Below, in pieces: positions 9,129 through 18,432 of a stretch of 64,000 bases of DNA. The notes under the pieces were generated by a model. It saw nothing but the letters and a program-made list of their open reading frames with translations, was not told the origin of the DNA and made no database searches. The first letter of the stretch is position 1, and every line of letters begins with the position of its first letter. The position numbers and the translations under genes are program-made. Source of the DNA: Cytophagales bacterium (GTDB taxonomy: Bacteria; Bacteroidota; Bacteroidia; Cytophagales; Spirosomataceae); assembly GCA_004292855.1 (NCBI GenBank), contig RDXN01000038.1, positions 1 through 64,000 of the forward strand, given 5' to 3'.

Positions 9129-9602
9129 ATGAATTTAAGCAACCTTAAACCGGCTAAGGGTTCCGTCAGAGAGCGCAAGCGAGTCGGTCGCGGACAAGGC
9201 TCTGGAATGGGTGGTACATCTACCCGTGGCCATAAAGGAGCCCAATCACGCTCAGGCTACAGCCGAAAAGTTCACTTTGAAGGTGGTCAGATGCCCCTTC
9301 AGCGTCGGGTACCGAAGTTCGGTTTTAAAAATCCAACGCGCGTTGAGTACAAGCCAATTAACCTCGATACACTACAGGCCTTGTTTGATAAGACAAATGT
9401 GGCTGTTATTGACGTAGCTGTACTGCAACAAAATGGTTTGCTTGGCAAAGGCGATCTCGTGAAAGTGTTGAACCGTGGTGAGCTAACAGCCGCTGTTGAG
9501 GTTCATGCCCACGCTTTCTCAGCCAGTGCAAAAGAGGCCATCGAGAAATCAGGCGGTAAGGCGATTGTCCCTGCCAAATTTGAAGAAGGAGAGAAGAACT
9601 AA
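9129..9602 (+). CDS. rplO: 50S ribosomal protein L15
   Basis: L15, 157 residues, late-assembling large-subunit protein. The ATG at 9129 is chosen over an in-frame start at 9105, which would add eight residues. MNLSNLKPAKGSVRERKRVGRGQGSG and the glycine-rich GGTSTRGHKGAQSRSG N-terminal tail are diagnostic. Confidence 0.97.
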   Translation: MNLSNLKPAKGSVRERKRVGRGQGSGMGGTSTRGHKGAQSRSGYSRKVHFEGGQMPLQRRVPKFGFKNPTRVEYKPINLDTLQALFDKTNVAVIDVAVLQQNGLLGKGDLVKVLNRGELTAAVEVHAHAFSASAKEAIEKSGGKAIVPAKFEEGEKN

Positions 9603-9630
9603 TTGAGGGGTACACCGGCCTGATACTATT

Positions 9631-10944
9631 ATGAATCGTCTTATCACCACTTTCAAAAATATTTTTTCAATAGAAGAGTTGCGGACTCGTATCCTCAACA
9701 CGCTATTGTTTGTTACCGTCTTTCGTCTGGGCTCGGCCATTGTGCTTCCAGGCGTTGACCCCAAACGTCTGGACCTGAACCCGCAGGGGCTTTTGGGTTT
9801 GTTAGACACCTTTTTGGGTGGTGCCTTCAGCAAGGCGTCGATTTTTGCGTTGGGCATTATGCCATATATATCGGCCTCTATTGCCATTCAGCTTCTGACG
9901 CTGGCCCTACCGTACTTCCAGAAAATGCAGAAGGAAGGTGAGTCTGGTCGTAAGAAACTCAATCAGATTACGCGGGTGCTCACTATCGGTGTAACAGCCG
10001 TGCAAGCACTGACCTATATCCGTACGACAATTCCTGCTGATGCTCTTTACATCGACCGGGGTTTGTTCACGATAGCTGCTTTGTTTATCCTGACGTCGGG
10101 CACCATTTTCTGTATGTGGTTGGGCGAACGGATCACCGACAAGGGTATCGGTAATGGTATCTCGATGATTATCATGATCGGTATTGTATCACGGTTCCCC
10201 GGTGCGATCATCGGTGAAGCTGAGTCGCGCGGTTCATCTGGTCTGTTAATTTTCGTGTTGGAATTAGTCGCTCTTTACTTTGTGGTAATGGGTGCTGTAG
10301 TTCTGACTCAGGCCGTACGTCGGATTCCGATTCAATACGCGAAGCAGGTTATTGGTAACAAGGTGGTGGGCGGTCAGCGGCAGTACTTGCCGTTGAAGCT
10401 GAACGCGGCTGGTGTAATGCCGATCATCTTCGCTCAGGCGTTGATGTTTATTCCAGGTTATGTAGCTCAGTTGTTTGCTGAACGGAGCGACTTCGCTGCT
10501 AGCGTAGCAACTGCTTTCAACAGCTACACAAGCTGGCAGTACAACGTCTTGTTCGCGGTACTAATCATTATATTCACCTTCTTCTACACGGCGATCTCGG
10601 TGAACCCGACACAGATTGCTGATGATATGAAGCGGAGCGGTGGTTTTATACCTGGCGTTAAGCCTGGTATTGCTACCTCAGAATATATTGGCATGGTACT
10701 CGACCGGATCACGTTGCCAGGTGCTGTGATGCTTGCCATTGTGGCCATCCTGCCTGCCATTGCCAACCTGTTGGGAATGACAACTGGCTTTGCACAGTTC
10801 TTTGGTGGCACCTCGTTGCTGATTATGGTGGGCGTAGTACTCGACACCTTGCAGCAAGTAGAAAGCTATCTGCTCATGCGTCGGTACGAAGGTCTGATGA
10901 AGTCAGGTCGTGTACAGGGACGCGCTGAAACAGTTGCTGCCTAA
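9631..10944 (+). CDS. secY: Protein translocase subunit SecY
   Basis: SecY, 437 residues, forms the membrane channel of the Sec translocon with SecE and SecG. About ten hydrophobic segments are visible. The plug/TM2 region (FLGGAFSKASIFALGIMPYISASIAIQLL), the SecA-contacting loop (RRIPIQYAKQ) and the NPTQIADDMKRSGGFIPGVKPG loop are conserved. The stop overlaps the map start (TAATG). Confidence 0.97.
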   Translation: MNRLITTFKNIFSIEELRTRILNTLLFVTVFRLGSAIVLPGVDPKRLDLNPQGLLGLLDTFLGGAFSKASIFALGIMPYISASIAIQLLTLALPYFQKMQKEGESGRKKLNQITRVLTIGVTAVQALTYIRTTIPADALYIDRGLFTIAALFILTSGTIFCMWLGERITDKGIGNGISMIIMIGIVSRFPGAIIGEAESRGSSGLLIFVLELVALYFVVMGAVVLTQAVRRIPIQYAKQVIGNKVVGGQRQYLPLKLNAAGVMPIIFAQALMFIPGYVAQLFAERSDFAASVATAFNSYTSWQYNVLFAVLIIIFTFFYTAISVNPTQIADDMKRSGGFIPGVKPGIATSEYIGMVLDRITLPGAVMLAIVAILPAIANLLGMTTGFAQFFGGTSLLIMVGVVLDTLQQVESYLLMRRYEGLMKSGRVQGRAETVAA

Positions 10945-11774
10945 TGTCTGCGAAGAGTAACATGATTTATCTTCGGAGCGATGAAGAACTCGACCTGATT
11001 AAGGAGAGTGCTCAAGTTCTGGGGAAAGCTCACGCCGAAGTTGCCAAACTGGTTTGTCCGGGTGTCACAACGCGGGAACTGGATGAGGTCGCTGAAACGT
11101 TCATTAGAGATCACAAGGGCGTTCCGTCGTTCAAAGGGTTCAATAAATTTCCAGCCTCGCTGTGTATTTCCATCAATGATGTGGTGGTACACGGGTTTCC
11201 GAGTCGGTACGAACTCCGCGACGGGGATATCATCTCCATCGACTGTGGTGTTCAATTGAATGGGTATCACAGCGACAGTGCCTACACCTACCCGGTTGGC
11301 GAAGTGAGTTTAGCGGTTCGTAAACTGCTGGTCCGTACAAAAGAGTCACTGTATGTGGGCTTGGAACGGGCAACCGACGGCAACCGGATTGGAGATATAG
11401 GCTACGCCATCCAAACGTATGTAGAGCGGTTTGGGTACTCGGTGGTCCGCGAGTTAGTGGGGCACGGGGTTGGTAAGAGCCTGCACGAAGCACCTGAAGT
11501 GCCGAATTATGGCAAACGTGGACAGGGAGTGAAGCTAAAGGAAGGCATGGTGCTGGCGATTGAGCCGATGATTAACTTCGGTAAGAAAGGCATTACGCAG
11601 GACAAAGATGGCTGGACGATTCGCACGGCGGACCGGAAACCATCGGCTCACTTTGAGCACACTGTTGCGGTTCGGAAAGGCAAGGCCGAGATTCTGACGA
11701 CGTTTCAATACATCGAAGAAGTAACAGCCAACACCTCGTTGGCCATTGAGCTACAAAGCCCGGTGGCGGCATAA
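10944..11774 (+). CDS. map: Methionine aminopeptidase, type I
   Basis: This enzyme removes the initiator methionine from new proteins. It has 276 residues without an N-terminal zinc finger. The metal ligands can be placed in [19 protein letters not shown] (two Asp), [14 protein letters not shown] (His), LAIEPMI (Glu) and the final FEHTVAV (Glu). The start shares one base with the secY stop; an alternative ATG lies at 10962. The map-secY neighbourhood is standard. Confidence 0.96.
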   Translation: MSAKSNMIYLRSDEELDLIKESAQVLGKAHAEVAKLVCPGVTTRELDEVAETFIRDHKGVPSFKGFNKFPASLCISINDVVVHGFPSRYELRDGDIISIDCGVQLNGYHSDSAYTYPVGEVSLAVRKLLVRTKESLYVGLERATDGNRIGDIGYAIQTYVERFGYSVVRELVGHGVGKSLHEAPEVPNYGKRGQGVKLKEGMVLAIEPMINFGKKGITQDKDGWTIRTADRKPSAHFEHTVAVRKGKAEILTTFQYIEEVTANTSLAIELQSPVAA

Positions 11775-11782
11775 AACTGATT

Positions 11783-12001
11783 ATGGCGAAGCAGAATTCA
11801 ATAGAACAGGACGGCGTAATTTTAGAGGCATTATCGAATGCGATGTTCCGGGTCGAACTGGCCAACAAGCACGAGGTAATTGCTCACATATCGGGGAAGA
11901 TGCGGATGAACTACATCAAAATCCTACCCGGTGATCGTGTGAAGTTAGAGATGTCGCCTTACGATTTAAGTAAGGCGCGGATTGTGTACCGATACAAATA
12001 A
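11783..12001 (+). CDS. infA: Translation initiation factor IF-1
   Basis: IF-1, 72 residues, is an OB-fold protein blocking the A site during initiation. [41 protein letters not shown] is unmistakable. It lies 8 bases after map; the stop touches the start of the following inverted-repeat region. Confidence 0.97.
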   Translation: MAKQNSIEQDGVILEALSNAMFRVELANKHEVIAHISGKMRMNYIKILPGDRVKLEMSPYDLSKARIVYRYK

Positions 12002-12005
12002 TTTC

Positions 12006-12100
12006 GGATTGGGGATTTCGGATTTCGGATTTGGCTTACGTAAGAGTGTTTGTTGATGCGTCAGCTAAATCCGAAATCCGAAATCCGAAATCCCAAATCC
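12006..12100. repeat. Heptamer inverted repeat between infA and rpmJ
   Basis: 27-base arms at 12006-12032 and 12074-12100 with one mismatch and a 41-base loop. The unit is GGATTTC, with GGATTGG and GGATTTG variants. The right arm has one more copy than the left, so the arms can pair in several registers. It ends 7 bases before the rpmJ start. Confidence 0.92.
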
Positions 12101-12107
12101 AAAGACC

Positions 12108-12224
12108 ATGAAGGTTAAAGCGTCAATCAAGAAGCGCAGTGAAGACTGCATTGTGATCCGTCGGAAAGGGAAACTGTACGTGATCAACAAGAAGAATCCC
12201 CGTTACAAACAACGTCAAGGTTAA
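12108..12224 (+). CDS. rpmJ: 50S ribosomal protein L36, zinc-free type
   Basis: L36, 38 residues, read directly: [19 protein letters not shown] at the start and [12 protein letters not shown] at the end. Of the C-C-C-H zinc set of classical L36, only the second Cys remains (Ser, Cys, Asn, Tyr at the four places), so it cannot bind zinc in the usual way. As far as I recall this form is normal in the phylum. Confidence 0.96.
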   Translation: MKVKASIKKRSEDCIVIRRKGKLYVINKKNPRYKQRQG

Positions 12225-12228
12225 TTTT

Positions 12229-12606
12229 ATGGCACGTATTGCAGGTGTTGATATTCCCGATAAGAAGCGTGGCGAGATTTCACTCACGTATATTTTCGGA
12301 ATTGGTCGGAGTACCGCTCAGAAGATTTTGACAGGAGCTGGTATTAGTCTGGACAAGAAAGCAGGCGAGTGGACCGACGAAGAGTCGAGCGCGATTCGTA
12401 ACGCAATCTCGTCAGACATTAAAGTAGAAGGTGCGCTGCGCTCAGAGGTGCAGTTGAACATCAAGCGTTTGATGGACATCGGTTGCTACCGGGGTCTTCG
12501 GCACCGGAAAGGGCTGCCGGTTCGTGGTCAGCATACGAAGAACAACTCTCGTACGCGGAAAGGTAAGCGTAAGACGGTTGCTAACAAGAAGAAAGCAACT
12601 AAATAG
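12229..12606 (+). CDS. rpsM: 30S ribosomal protein S13
   Basis: S13, 125 residues, contacts the P-site tRNA and bridges to the large subunit. [28 protein letters not shown] and the [25 protein letters not shown] tail are diagnostic. It starts 4 bases after rpmJ. Confidence 0.98.
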   Translation: MARIAGVDIPDKKRGEISLTYIFGIGRSTAQKILTGAGISLDKKAGEWTDEESSAIRNAISSDIKVEGALRSEVQLNIKRLMDIGCYRGLRHRKGLPVRGQHTKNNSRTRKGKRKTVANKKKATK

Positions 12607-12672
12607 TAAGCAGTGAGCAGCAGCAGTAAGCAGTTTTTAGGATCTGCACACTGTCAACTGCAACTGCCAACT
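12605..12672. repeat. Degenerate heptamer repeat between rpsM and rpsK
   Basis: The left part (12605-12633) is AGTAAGC, AGTGAGC, AGC, AGC, AGTAAGC words. The right part (12644-12672) carries complementary CAACTGC/CAACTGT words. Pairing is imperfect, so this looks like an eroded member of the same repeat class. It begins inside the rpsM stop codon. Confidence 0.6.
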
Positions 12673-12680
12673 TAACAAAA

Positions 12681-13076
12681 ATGGCACAAGCAAAACGCAA
12701 AGACAAGGCGAAAAAGCGCGTCGTTGTTATTGAACCGGTTGGTCAGGTTCACATCAAGGCCACCTTCAACAACATTATTATTTCGATCACTAACATGAAC
12801 GGTCAGGTTATTTCCTGGGCTTCGGCGGGTAAGATGGGCTTCAAAGGCTCAAAGAAAAACACGCCGTATGCTGCTCAGACTGCCGCTCAGAACTGTGCTG
12901 CCGTTGCCCATGATGCGGGTATGCGGAAAGCAGAGGTGTTCGTGAAAGGTCCGGGTGCAGGCCGTGAGTCGGCAATCCGTACGATTCAGAACTCAGGTAT
13001 CGAAGTAACAACGATCCGTGATATTACCCCGATGCCGCACAACGGCTGTCGGCCACCCAAGCGCCGTCGCGTATAA
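12681..13076 (+). CDS. rpsK: 30S ribosomal protein S11
   Basis: S11, 131 residues, lines the mRNA exit at the platform. [46 protein letters not shown] and the C-terminal [18 protein letters not shown] are family hallmarks. Confidence 0.98.
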   Translation: MAQAKRKDKAKKRVVVIEPVGQVHIKATFNNIIISITNMNGQVISWASAGKMGFKGSKKNTPYAAQTAAQNCAAVAHDAGMRKAEVFVKGPGAGRESAIRTIQNSGIEVTTIRDITPMPHNGCRPPKRRRV

Positions 13077-13152
13077 ACCGGGTGAACAGAATACGGTCAG
13101 GCGACATTAGGTTGTGTCTGTCCACGTTCCAACTTATTATTCGTTCATTAGA

Positions 13153-13758
13153 ATGGCACGTTACACAGGTCCAAAAGCCAAAATTTCGCGCAAGTTTGGT
13201 GAGCCAATCCTTGGCCCCAGCAAAGCGCTTCAAAAGAAAAATTATGCTCCCGGTATGCACGGGCGCGGTCGGAAGCGGAAGCAGTCTGAATACGCGGTGC
13301 AGTTGCTGGAGAAGCAGAAAGTAAAATATATCTACGGAATCCTTGAGCGGCAATTCCGCGCCCTGTTCCACCGGGCCGCCGTGAAAGATGGGATTACCGG
13401 CGTCAACTTGCTCCAATTCTGCGAAGCTCGTCTCGACAACACCGTGTATCGGTTAGGTATTGCTCCCACGCGCCGTGCGGCCCGTCAGTTGGTGTCGCAC
13501 AAGCATATCGTGGTTGATGGTGAGGTGGTAAACATCCCTTCGTATTCACTGAAGCCCGGTCAGATCATCGGCGTTCGCGAGAAGTCGAAGTCTCTTGAGG
13601 CTGTGGCAACGAGTTTGTCGGCCCGTAACGCCAAGCGTTACAACTGGGTTGAGTGGGACGGTTCGCAAATGGCCGGGAAGTTTATCAGCTACCCTGAGCG
13701 CGACCAGATTCCAGAGAACGTGAACGAGCAGTTGATCGTCGAATTATATTCGAAGTAA
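13153..13758 (+). CDS. rpsD: 30S ribosomal protein S4
   Basis: S4, 201 residues, nucleates 16S assembly. The ATG at 13153 gives the classic [18 protein letters not shown] start; an in-frame start at 13114 would add 13 residues. The S4 RNA-binding domain lies around residues 90-150 ([39 protein letters not shown]). No zinc knuckle is present at the N-terminus. Confidence 0.97.
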   Translation: MARYTGPKAKISRKFGEPILGPSKALQKKNYAPGMHGRGRKRKQSEYAVQLLEKQKVKYIYGILERQFRALFHRAAVKDGITGVNLLQFCEARLDNTVYRLGIAPTRRAARQLVSHKHIVVDGEVVNIPSYSLKPGQIIGVREKSKSLEAVATSLSARNAKRYNWVEWDGSQMAGKFISYPERDQIPENVNEQLIVELYSK

Positions 13759-13774
13759 TGGTCTTGGGGATGTT

Positions 13775-13829
13775 GGACTTTGGATATTGGATTTTTTGTC
13801 CAGCGTCCAAAATCCAATATCCAAAGTCC
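13775..13829. repeat. Perfect inverted repeat between rpsD and rpoA
   Basis: Perfect 21-base arms at 13775-13795 and 13809-13829 with a 13-base loop. The left side reads as 7-base words of the form xTTGGAy (GTTGGAC, TTTGGAT, ATTGGAT). The same word family recurs at 18341-18408. Confidence 0.92.
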
Positions 13830-13889
13830 TTTCGCATCTATCGGTTTCTACTTCAGGGGCAGTGAGCCTGCCATTAACATAAAAAAGGT

Positions 13890-14879
13890 ATGTCCATTTT
13901 AGCGTTCCAAATGCCCGACAAAGTGGTGGTTGAAAAAGCCAACGACTTTCACGGAGTATTTGAGTTTAAGCCCCTCGAAAAAGGGTATGGCGTTACGATT
14001 GGAAACGCACTACGGCGCATTTTGCTGTCGTCGCTTGAGGGCTATGCCATCACAAGCGTAAAGTTTCCGGGCGTACTGCACGAGTTTTCGTCAATTGAGG
14101 GCGTCGTTGAAGACGTTACAGAGATCATCCTGAACCTGAAAATGGTTCGGTTTAAGAAGATCTCGGACATGGTTGACGGTAAGATTACAGTCAACGTCAA
14201 GAAGCAATCTGTATTGACGGCAGGCGACATCTCGAAGTTCACTGCTTCGTTTGAAGTACTGAACCCCGATCTGGTGATCTGCCACCTTGATGACACGCGC
14301 GACCTGGAGATGGAAATCTTCGTAGAAAAAGGTCGTGGCTACGTGCCTGCCGATGAGCCACGTGCCAACGAATTGCCGTTTGGCCATATTCCAATCGACG
14401 CGATTTTTACGCCGATCAAGAATGTGAAATACAGCGTAGAAAACACGCGGGTTGAGCAGAAAACCGACTTTGAAAAGCTTATTCTGGATATCGAAACCGA
14501 TGGTTCGATTCACCCTGAAGAAGCTCTGAAAGGCGCGGCTTATATTCTGATTCAGCACTTCATGCTGTTCTCGGATCAGAACATGACGTTCGAGACGACG
14601 AAGCCGGAAGAGGAAAACGTGGTAGACGAGGAGATGCTCCACATGCGCAAGCTGCTGAAAACACCATTGTCAGATCTGGACCTGTCGGTTCGGGCGTACA
14701 ACTGTTTGAAGTCTGCCGATGTTCGGACGCTGGGCGAGCTGGTTCGCCTGGAGATCTCCGATATGATGAAGTTCCGCAACTTCGGGAAGAAGTCGCTCAC
14801 GGAACTCGAACAACTGGTTGCCGAAAAAGGACTGAACTTCGGCATGGATGTGGTGAAATACAGATTAGACGAAGACTAA
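13890..14879 (+). CDS. rpoA: DNA-directed RNA polymerase subunit alpha
   Basis: Alpha subunit, 329 residues. The N-terminal assembly domain (about 1-230) has [23 protein letters not shown]. The C-terminal domain (about 250-320) has [30 protein letters not shown] and [11 protein letters not shown]. The start [18 protein letters not shown] is typical. rplQ follows after 3 bases. Confidence 0.98.
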   Translation: MSILAFQMPDKVVVEKANDFHGVFEFKPLEKGYGVTIGNALRRILLSSLEGYAITSVKFPGVLHEFSSIEGVVEDVTEIILNLKMVRFKKISDMVDGKITVNVKKQSVLTAGDISKFTASFEVLNPDLVICHLDDTRDLEMEIFVEKGRGYVPADEPRANELPFGHIPIDAIFTPIKNVKYSVENTRVEQKTDFEKLILDIETDGSIHPEEALKGAAYILIQHFMLFSDQNMTFETTKPEEENVVDEEMLHMRKLLKTPLSDLDLSVRAYNCLKSADVRTLGELVRLEISDMMKFRNFGKKSLTELEQLVAEKGLNFGMDVVKYRLDED

Positions 14880-14882
14880 AAA

Positions 14883-15497
14883 ATGAGACACGGTAAAAAA
14901 GATAATCACCTAAGCCGTACGCACTCGCACCGAGAGGCTATGCTCTCGAATATGGCGACGTCGTTGATCCTGAAAAAACGGATTGAAACGACGGTGGCGA
15001 AGGCTAAGGAATTGCGGAAGTTTGTGGAGCCATTGCTGACGAAAGCAAAGGATGATACTCACCAAAACCGCCGAATCGTATTCCAGACGTTGACAAACAA
15101 GGAGTCGATCAAAGAACTGTTCGGTACGGTTGCCGACAAAATTGCTAATCGTCCGGGTGGTTATACGCGCATTATCAAGCTGGGTAACCGCGCTGGTGAT
15201 AACGCCGAAACCTGCCTGATCGAACTGGTTGACTTCAACGAGACGTTGCTCGCTGCTGCCGAAGAAAAGGCTGCGACGACGCGTACGCGCCGGGGCCGCC
15301 GGGGTGGTGCTGGTAAAGCTGATGCAACGGCTCCTGTTGCCGCTGCGGCTGCTCCAGTTGCTGCTGAAGAGGTTCCCTACGCAGAAGTAGTTGAAGAGGA
15401 AACGCCCGCTACGCCTGTAGCTGAAGCTTCAACTATTGAGGAGGTTTCAACTGACGAAACGCCAATGGCCTCAACCGACGAAGAGAAGCAAGCCTAA
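14883..15497 (+). CDS. rplQ: 50S ribosomal protein L17 with acidic C-terminal tail
   Basis: L17 near the tunnel exit. Residues 1-120 are the standard core ([29 protein letters not shown] to [10 protein letters not shown]). Residues about 125-204 are an extension: a short basic RTRRGRRGG patch, then a low-complexity Ala/Val/Pro/Glu/Thr stretch. The tail is probably disordered and makes the protein about 80 residues longer than E. coli L17. It is the last gene of the ribosomal cluster and is followed by a terminator. Confidence 0.95.
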   Translation: MRHGKKDNHLSRTHSHREAMLSNMATSLILKKRIETTVAKAKELRKFVEPLLTKAKDDTHQNRRIVFQTLTNKESIKELFGTVADKIANRPGGYTRIIKLGNRAGDNAETCLIELVDFNETLLAAAEEKAATTRTRRGRRGGAGKADATAPVAAAAAPVAAEEVPYAEVVEEETPATPVAEASTIEEVSTDETPMASTDEEKQA

Positions 15498-15522
15498 TGG
15501 TGTCAGGAATCACATACTGAGG

Positions 15523-15556
15523 AAGGGTTAACCGGCAACGGTTAGCCCTTTTTTTT
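15523..15556 (+). terminator. Rho-independent terminator after rplQ
   Basis: 12-base arms at 15523-15534 and 15539-15550 with one G-U position, a 4-base loop (GCAA), and eight T in a row to 15556. This is the expected end of the alpha operon. Confidence 0.9.
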
Positions 15557-15564
15557 GAGGTGTG

Positions 15565-15656
15565 GTGCCAGTTATCAACCGGTATGGCCGTGAGGCTAAG
15601 TTTTGGTTTTATTAAACAGATTTGGCCTCACGGCCATGCCGGTTGATAACCGGCAC
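15565..15656. repeat. Inverted repeat before carA
   Basis: 32-base arms at 15565-15596 and 15625-15656 with two mismatches and a 28-base loop. Unlike the heptamer class, the arms are GC-rich and not tandem (core words ATCAACCGG and GGCCGTGAGGC). It ends 11 bases before the carA ATG. Confidence 0.9.
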
Positions 15657-15667
15657 TACAAACGACA

Positions 15668-16765
15668 ATGAAACATACCCAACAGCCCGAAGCACTGCTG
15701 GTTTTGCAGGATGGTTCCGTTTATAGTGGATTTGCGCTTGGGAAGCGCGGCACCGCCGGGGGCGAAATCTGCTTTAACACGGGCATGACCGGTTACCAAG
15801 AGATTTATACTGATCCATCGTACTATGGTCAGGTGATTATTAACACCACCTCGCACATCGGCAATTATGGTGTGCAGCACAATGCCGAAGAAGAGTCGAG
15901 TGGGGTTAAGATTCGGGGCATGGTGTGCAATTTTTTCTCGCAGATTCACTCGCGATACACAGCCGATGGCTCATTGCAGGACTATTTTGAGCGGGCCAAT
16001 ATCGTGGGTATTCACGGGATTGATACGCGGCAATTGGTTCGCTACATACGCGACAAGGGTGTAATGAACTGCATTATCTCGTCGGAGATTCTGGACCCAG
16101 CTCAGTTGCTAGCCCAGTTGCATACCGTTCCCGACATGGCCGGATTGGAGTTGTCATCGGAGGTTTGTACACAACAGTCGTATGAATTGGGCGACGAGTC
16201 GGCGCGGATGAAGGTGGCTGTGTTAGACTTGGGGGTGAAAAAGAGCATCCTCTCGAACCTGACCGACCGGGGGGCGTATTGCAAGGTATTCCCCGCCACA
16301 ACGCCCTTTGCGGAATTAGCGGCCTGGAATCCTGATGGTTTCTTTATCTCGAATGGCCCCGGCGACCCAGCAGCTATGCCCTACGCGGTCGAGACGGTGC
16401 GGCAGGCGTTGGACACGGATAAGCCTTTGTTCGGTATTTGCCTGGGTCACCAGATTTTGTCGCGGGCGAGCGGTATTGAAACCTACAAGATGCATAACGG
16501 GCACCGAGGACTGAACCACCCGGTCAAAAACCTGCTAACGGGTTTGTGTGAGATTACTTCACAAAATCATGGCTTTGCGGTGAAGGCCGACGAGGTGGCT
16601 GATCACGCTAACGTGGAGGTGACGCACCTGAATCTAAATGATAAGACAATCGAGGGGATTCGTCGCAAAGACAAACCGGCGTTCTCGGTGCAGTACCACC
16701 CCGAAGCTTCGCCGGGTCCGCACGATTCGCGCTATTTGTTCGATCAGTTTGTCGCGATGATGTGA
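15668..16765 (+). CDS. carA: Carbamoyl-phosphate synthase small subunit (glutamine amidotransferase)
   Basis: CarA, 365 residues, hydrolyses glutamine to supply ammonia to CarB for arginine and pyrimidine synthesis. The N-terminal small-chain domain (GYQEIYTDPSYYGQVIINTT) is followed by a class I amidotransferase domain. The triad is seen as Cys in GICLGHQIL and His/Glu in VQYHPEASPGPHDS. carB is not in the window. The gene has its own terminator. Confidence 0.96.
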   Translation: MKHTQQPEALLVLQDGSVYSGFALGKRGTAGGEICFNTGMTGYQEIYTDPSYYGQVIINTTSHIGNYGVQHNAEEESSGVKIRGMVCNFFSQIHSRYTADGSLQDYFERANIVGIHGIDTRQLVRYIRDKGVMNCIISSEILDPAQLLAQLHTVPDMAGLELSSEVCTQQSYELGDESARMKVAVLDLGVKKSILSNLTDRGAYCKVFPATTPFAELAAWNPDGFFISNGPGDPAAMPYAVETVRQALDTDKPLFGICLGHQILSRASGIETYKMHNGHRGLNHPVKNLLTGLCEITSQNHGFAVKADEVADHANVEVTHLNLNDKTIEGIRRKDKPAFSVQYHPEASPGPHDSRYLFDQFVAMM

Positions 16766-16768
16766 TAA

Positions 16769-16806
16769 AAAAAGACCCATTTTGACAGCAGAATGGGTCT
16801 TTTTTT
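16769..16806 (+). terminator. Terminator after carA
   Basis: Perfect 13-base arms at 16769-16781 and 16792-16804 (AAAAAGACCCATT and its complement), a 10-base loop, and a T-run to 16806. It begins 3 bases after the carA stop. Confidence 0.93.
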
Positions 16807-16831
16807 GGTTTTACCGATAAAGCCCATTCAC

Positions 16832-17617
16832 ATGCAACTCAACGTTGGCTGTACGCTTCAGTTTGAAGCACAGGAGAGTACCCCTGCTATTTTTATGCTC
16901 CGCCCCCGCTCTGGTAGCGGACAATGGATTATTGCCGAGGAATACGAAATCACGCCCAACGTGCCCGTTACCGAATTCACCGACCGCTACGGTAATCTGT
17001 GTCAGCGGCTTGTGGCTCCCGTTGGACCTTTCACAGTCCGTACGTCGGCGACGGTACAAACGGATGACTCTATTGATGTGGCCCACGGTGCCCCGTACGT
17101 ACCTGTTGAAGATTTGCCCGACGATGTGCTTCATTTTCTGCTTGCTAGTCGGTACTGTGAGTCCGACAAGTTAAACAACTTGGCGGCACAGATAATAGCT
17201 GAGGTGGAAACGCCTGGCTACGATCAGGTGGAGGCCATACGGCGGTGGATTAATAAGAACGTTCGATACCAGTACGGAACGAGTGATGCCAGCACGTCGG
17301 CTATCGACACGGCTCGGAGTCGCGTGGGTGTTTGCCGAGACTTTACGCATCTTGGTGTTGCACTCTGCCGAAACATTAATATACCGGCCCGTATGGTCGT
17401 CGGGTATTTACATGAACTCAAACCGATGGATTTACACGCCTGGTTCGAGGCTTACGTGGATGGTCGTTGGTACACGTTCGATGCGACCCAAACAGAGCCA
17501 AAAGGCAACCGTGTGACAGTTGCCTATGGTCGTGATGCTGCCGATGTGGCCTTTACCACGCAGTTTGGCCCGATGCTGCTAAACCAGATGAATGTTTGGG
17601 TGCGGGCTGAGGACTGA
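16832..17617 (+). CDS. Transglutaminase-like family protein
   Basis: A 261-residue cytoplasmic-looking protein with no signal peptide. The first 80 residues form a beta-rich N-terminal domain typical of bacterial transglutaminase-like proteins. The papain-like core shows Cys168 (SRVGVCRDFTHL), His202 (MDLHAWFEAY) and Asp217 (YTFDATQ), so the triad is complete. The ending (YGRDAADVAFTTQFG) is common in this family. It probably cleaves or exchanges amide bonds; the substrate is unknown. The ATG at 16832 is used because an in-frame start at 16793 lies within the carA terminator. Confidence 0.85.
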   Translation: MQLNVGCTLQFEAQESTPAIFMLRPRSGSGQWIIAEEYEITPNVPVTEFTDRYGNLCQRLVAPVGPFTVRTSATVQTDDSIDVAHGAPYVPVEDLPDDVLHFLLASRYCESDKLNNLAAQIIAEVETPGYDQVEAIRRWINKNVRYQYGTSDASTSAIDTARSRVGVCRDFTHLGVALCRNINIPARMVVGYLHELKPMDLHAWFEAYVDGRWYTFDATQTEPKGNRVTVAYGRDAADVAFTTQFGPMLLNQMNVWVRAED

Positions 17618-18235
17618 TTACTGACCGAACAAGATCTTGCTTGTAACCTCCTGCTCAATGGTGATGTAGCCGGGGTAATCAATGGCCTTATTACCCAGAT
17701 CGAGCGTGGGTTTGATTTTAATCGTCACACGCGATGGTTGGGCATCGTCTGCCCCGGCCAAATTTCCCACAAACTGCGTGAACGCAGCACGGGTTTTCTC
17801 GTCGGTGATGAGTTTGTACGCGTTAGCATTGATGCGAATAGGCACGGTGGTCCGGCCCCCACCGGGAGCTACCTGAATGCGTTCATTCAAAAAGCCCTGG
17901 AACAACTCTTGTCCGGCGAGTAAAATGCGATACTCTAGCTGGTTAATAGCTGCATTTTTGTTCGTCGGATTGGTGATTTCAAGGTTGATACGGGCGTTCA
18001 GGGGCACGTTGCGGGTGAGCAAACCAGCCGCAAGACGCGGATAACGGGCCGGGTTGATGTCTTCTAATTTGCGGAACTGACGAACATCGTAGCCCGATAA
18101 TTGAACGCTATCGGCCGATTTAATAGCGTATCGGCAATCGCCCAGAGCTTTGGCTTCACCTACCTGGCGCGAAACCCCGCATTGGCTCAGTAAAACTGGT
18201 AATAGGGCTATGATTAACAAAAGGAGTCGTTTCAT
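17618..18235 (-). CDS. Probable lipoprotein, LEA14-like fold
   Basis: A 205-residue protein with a signal peptide (MKRLLLLIIALLPVLLSQCG). Cys19 could be the lipidated residue, although Gln at -1 is unusual for a lipobox. The body (VPLNARINLEITNPTNKNAAINQLEYRILLAGQELFQGFLNE) resembles the water-stress/LEA type 2 beta-sandwich. The fold assignment is by pattern only. It converges on the transglutaminase gene with no gap (17617/17618). Confidence 0.6.
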   Translation of the reverse strand: MKRLLLLIIALLPVLLSQCGVSRQVGEAKALGDCRYAIKSADSVQLSGYDVRQFRKLEDINPARYPRLAAGLLTRNVPLNARINLEITNPTNKNAAINQLEYRILLAGQELFQGFLNERIQVAPGGGRTTVPIRINANAYKLITDEKTRAAFTQFVGNLAGADDAQPSRVTIKIKPTLDLGNKAIDYPGYITIEQEVTSKILFGQ

Positions 18236-18340
18236 GGTCTGTCTTGTTTATCAATATGGATCAATGAGCTAAGTCGGATGCCCGGCTCATTAGTTCATAA
18301 ACCATAGACAACGTCGGATTGTGTTGGTTTAATAGCAAAA

Positions 18341-18408
18341 AGACGCTGGATATTGGACGTTAGATATAGGACTCTCATCCAATGTCTACTGTCCAACATC
18401 CAGCGTCT
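18341..18408. repeat. Heptamer inverted repeat between the lipoprotein and SGNH genes
   Basis: Outer arms at 18341-18358 and 18391-18408 (18 bases, one mismatch). The left side continues as 7-base words: GCTGGAT, ATTGGAC, GTTAGAT, ATAGGAC. Same word family as 13775-13829. Confidence 0.85.
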
Positions 18409-18432
18409 GGGAATTGCTGAAAGTCAATTCAC

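Noticed and set aside
12108-12224. Loss of zinc ligands in L36 as evidence of a defective gene
   Set aside because: The zinc-free form is, as far as I know, normal in Bacteroidota, and S14 here is also zinc-free.
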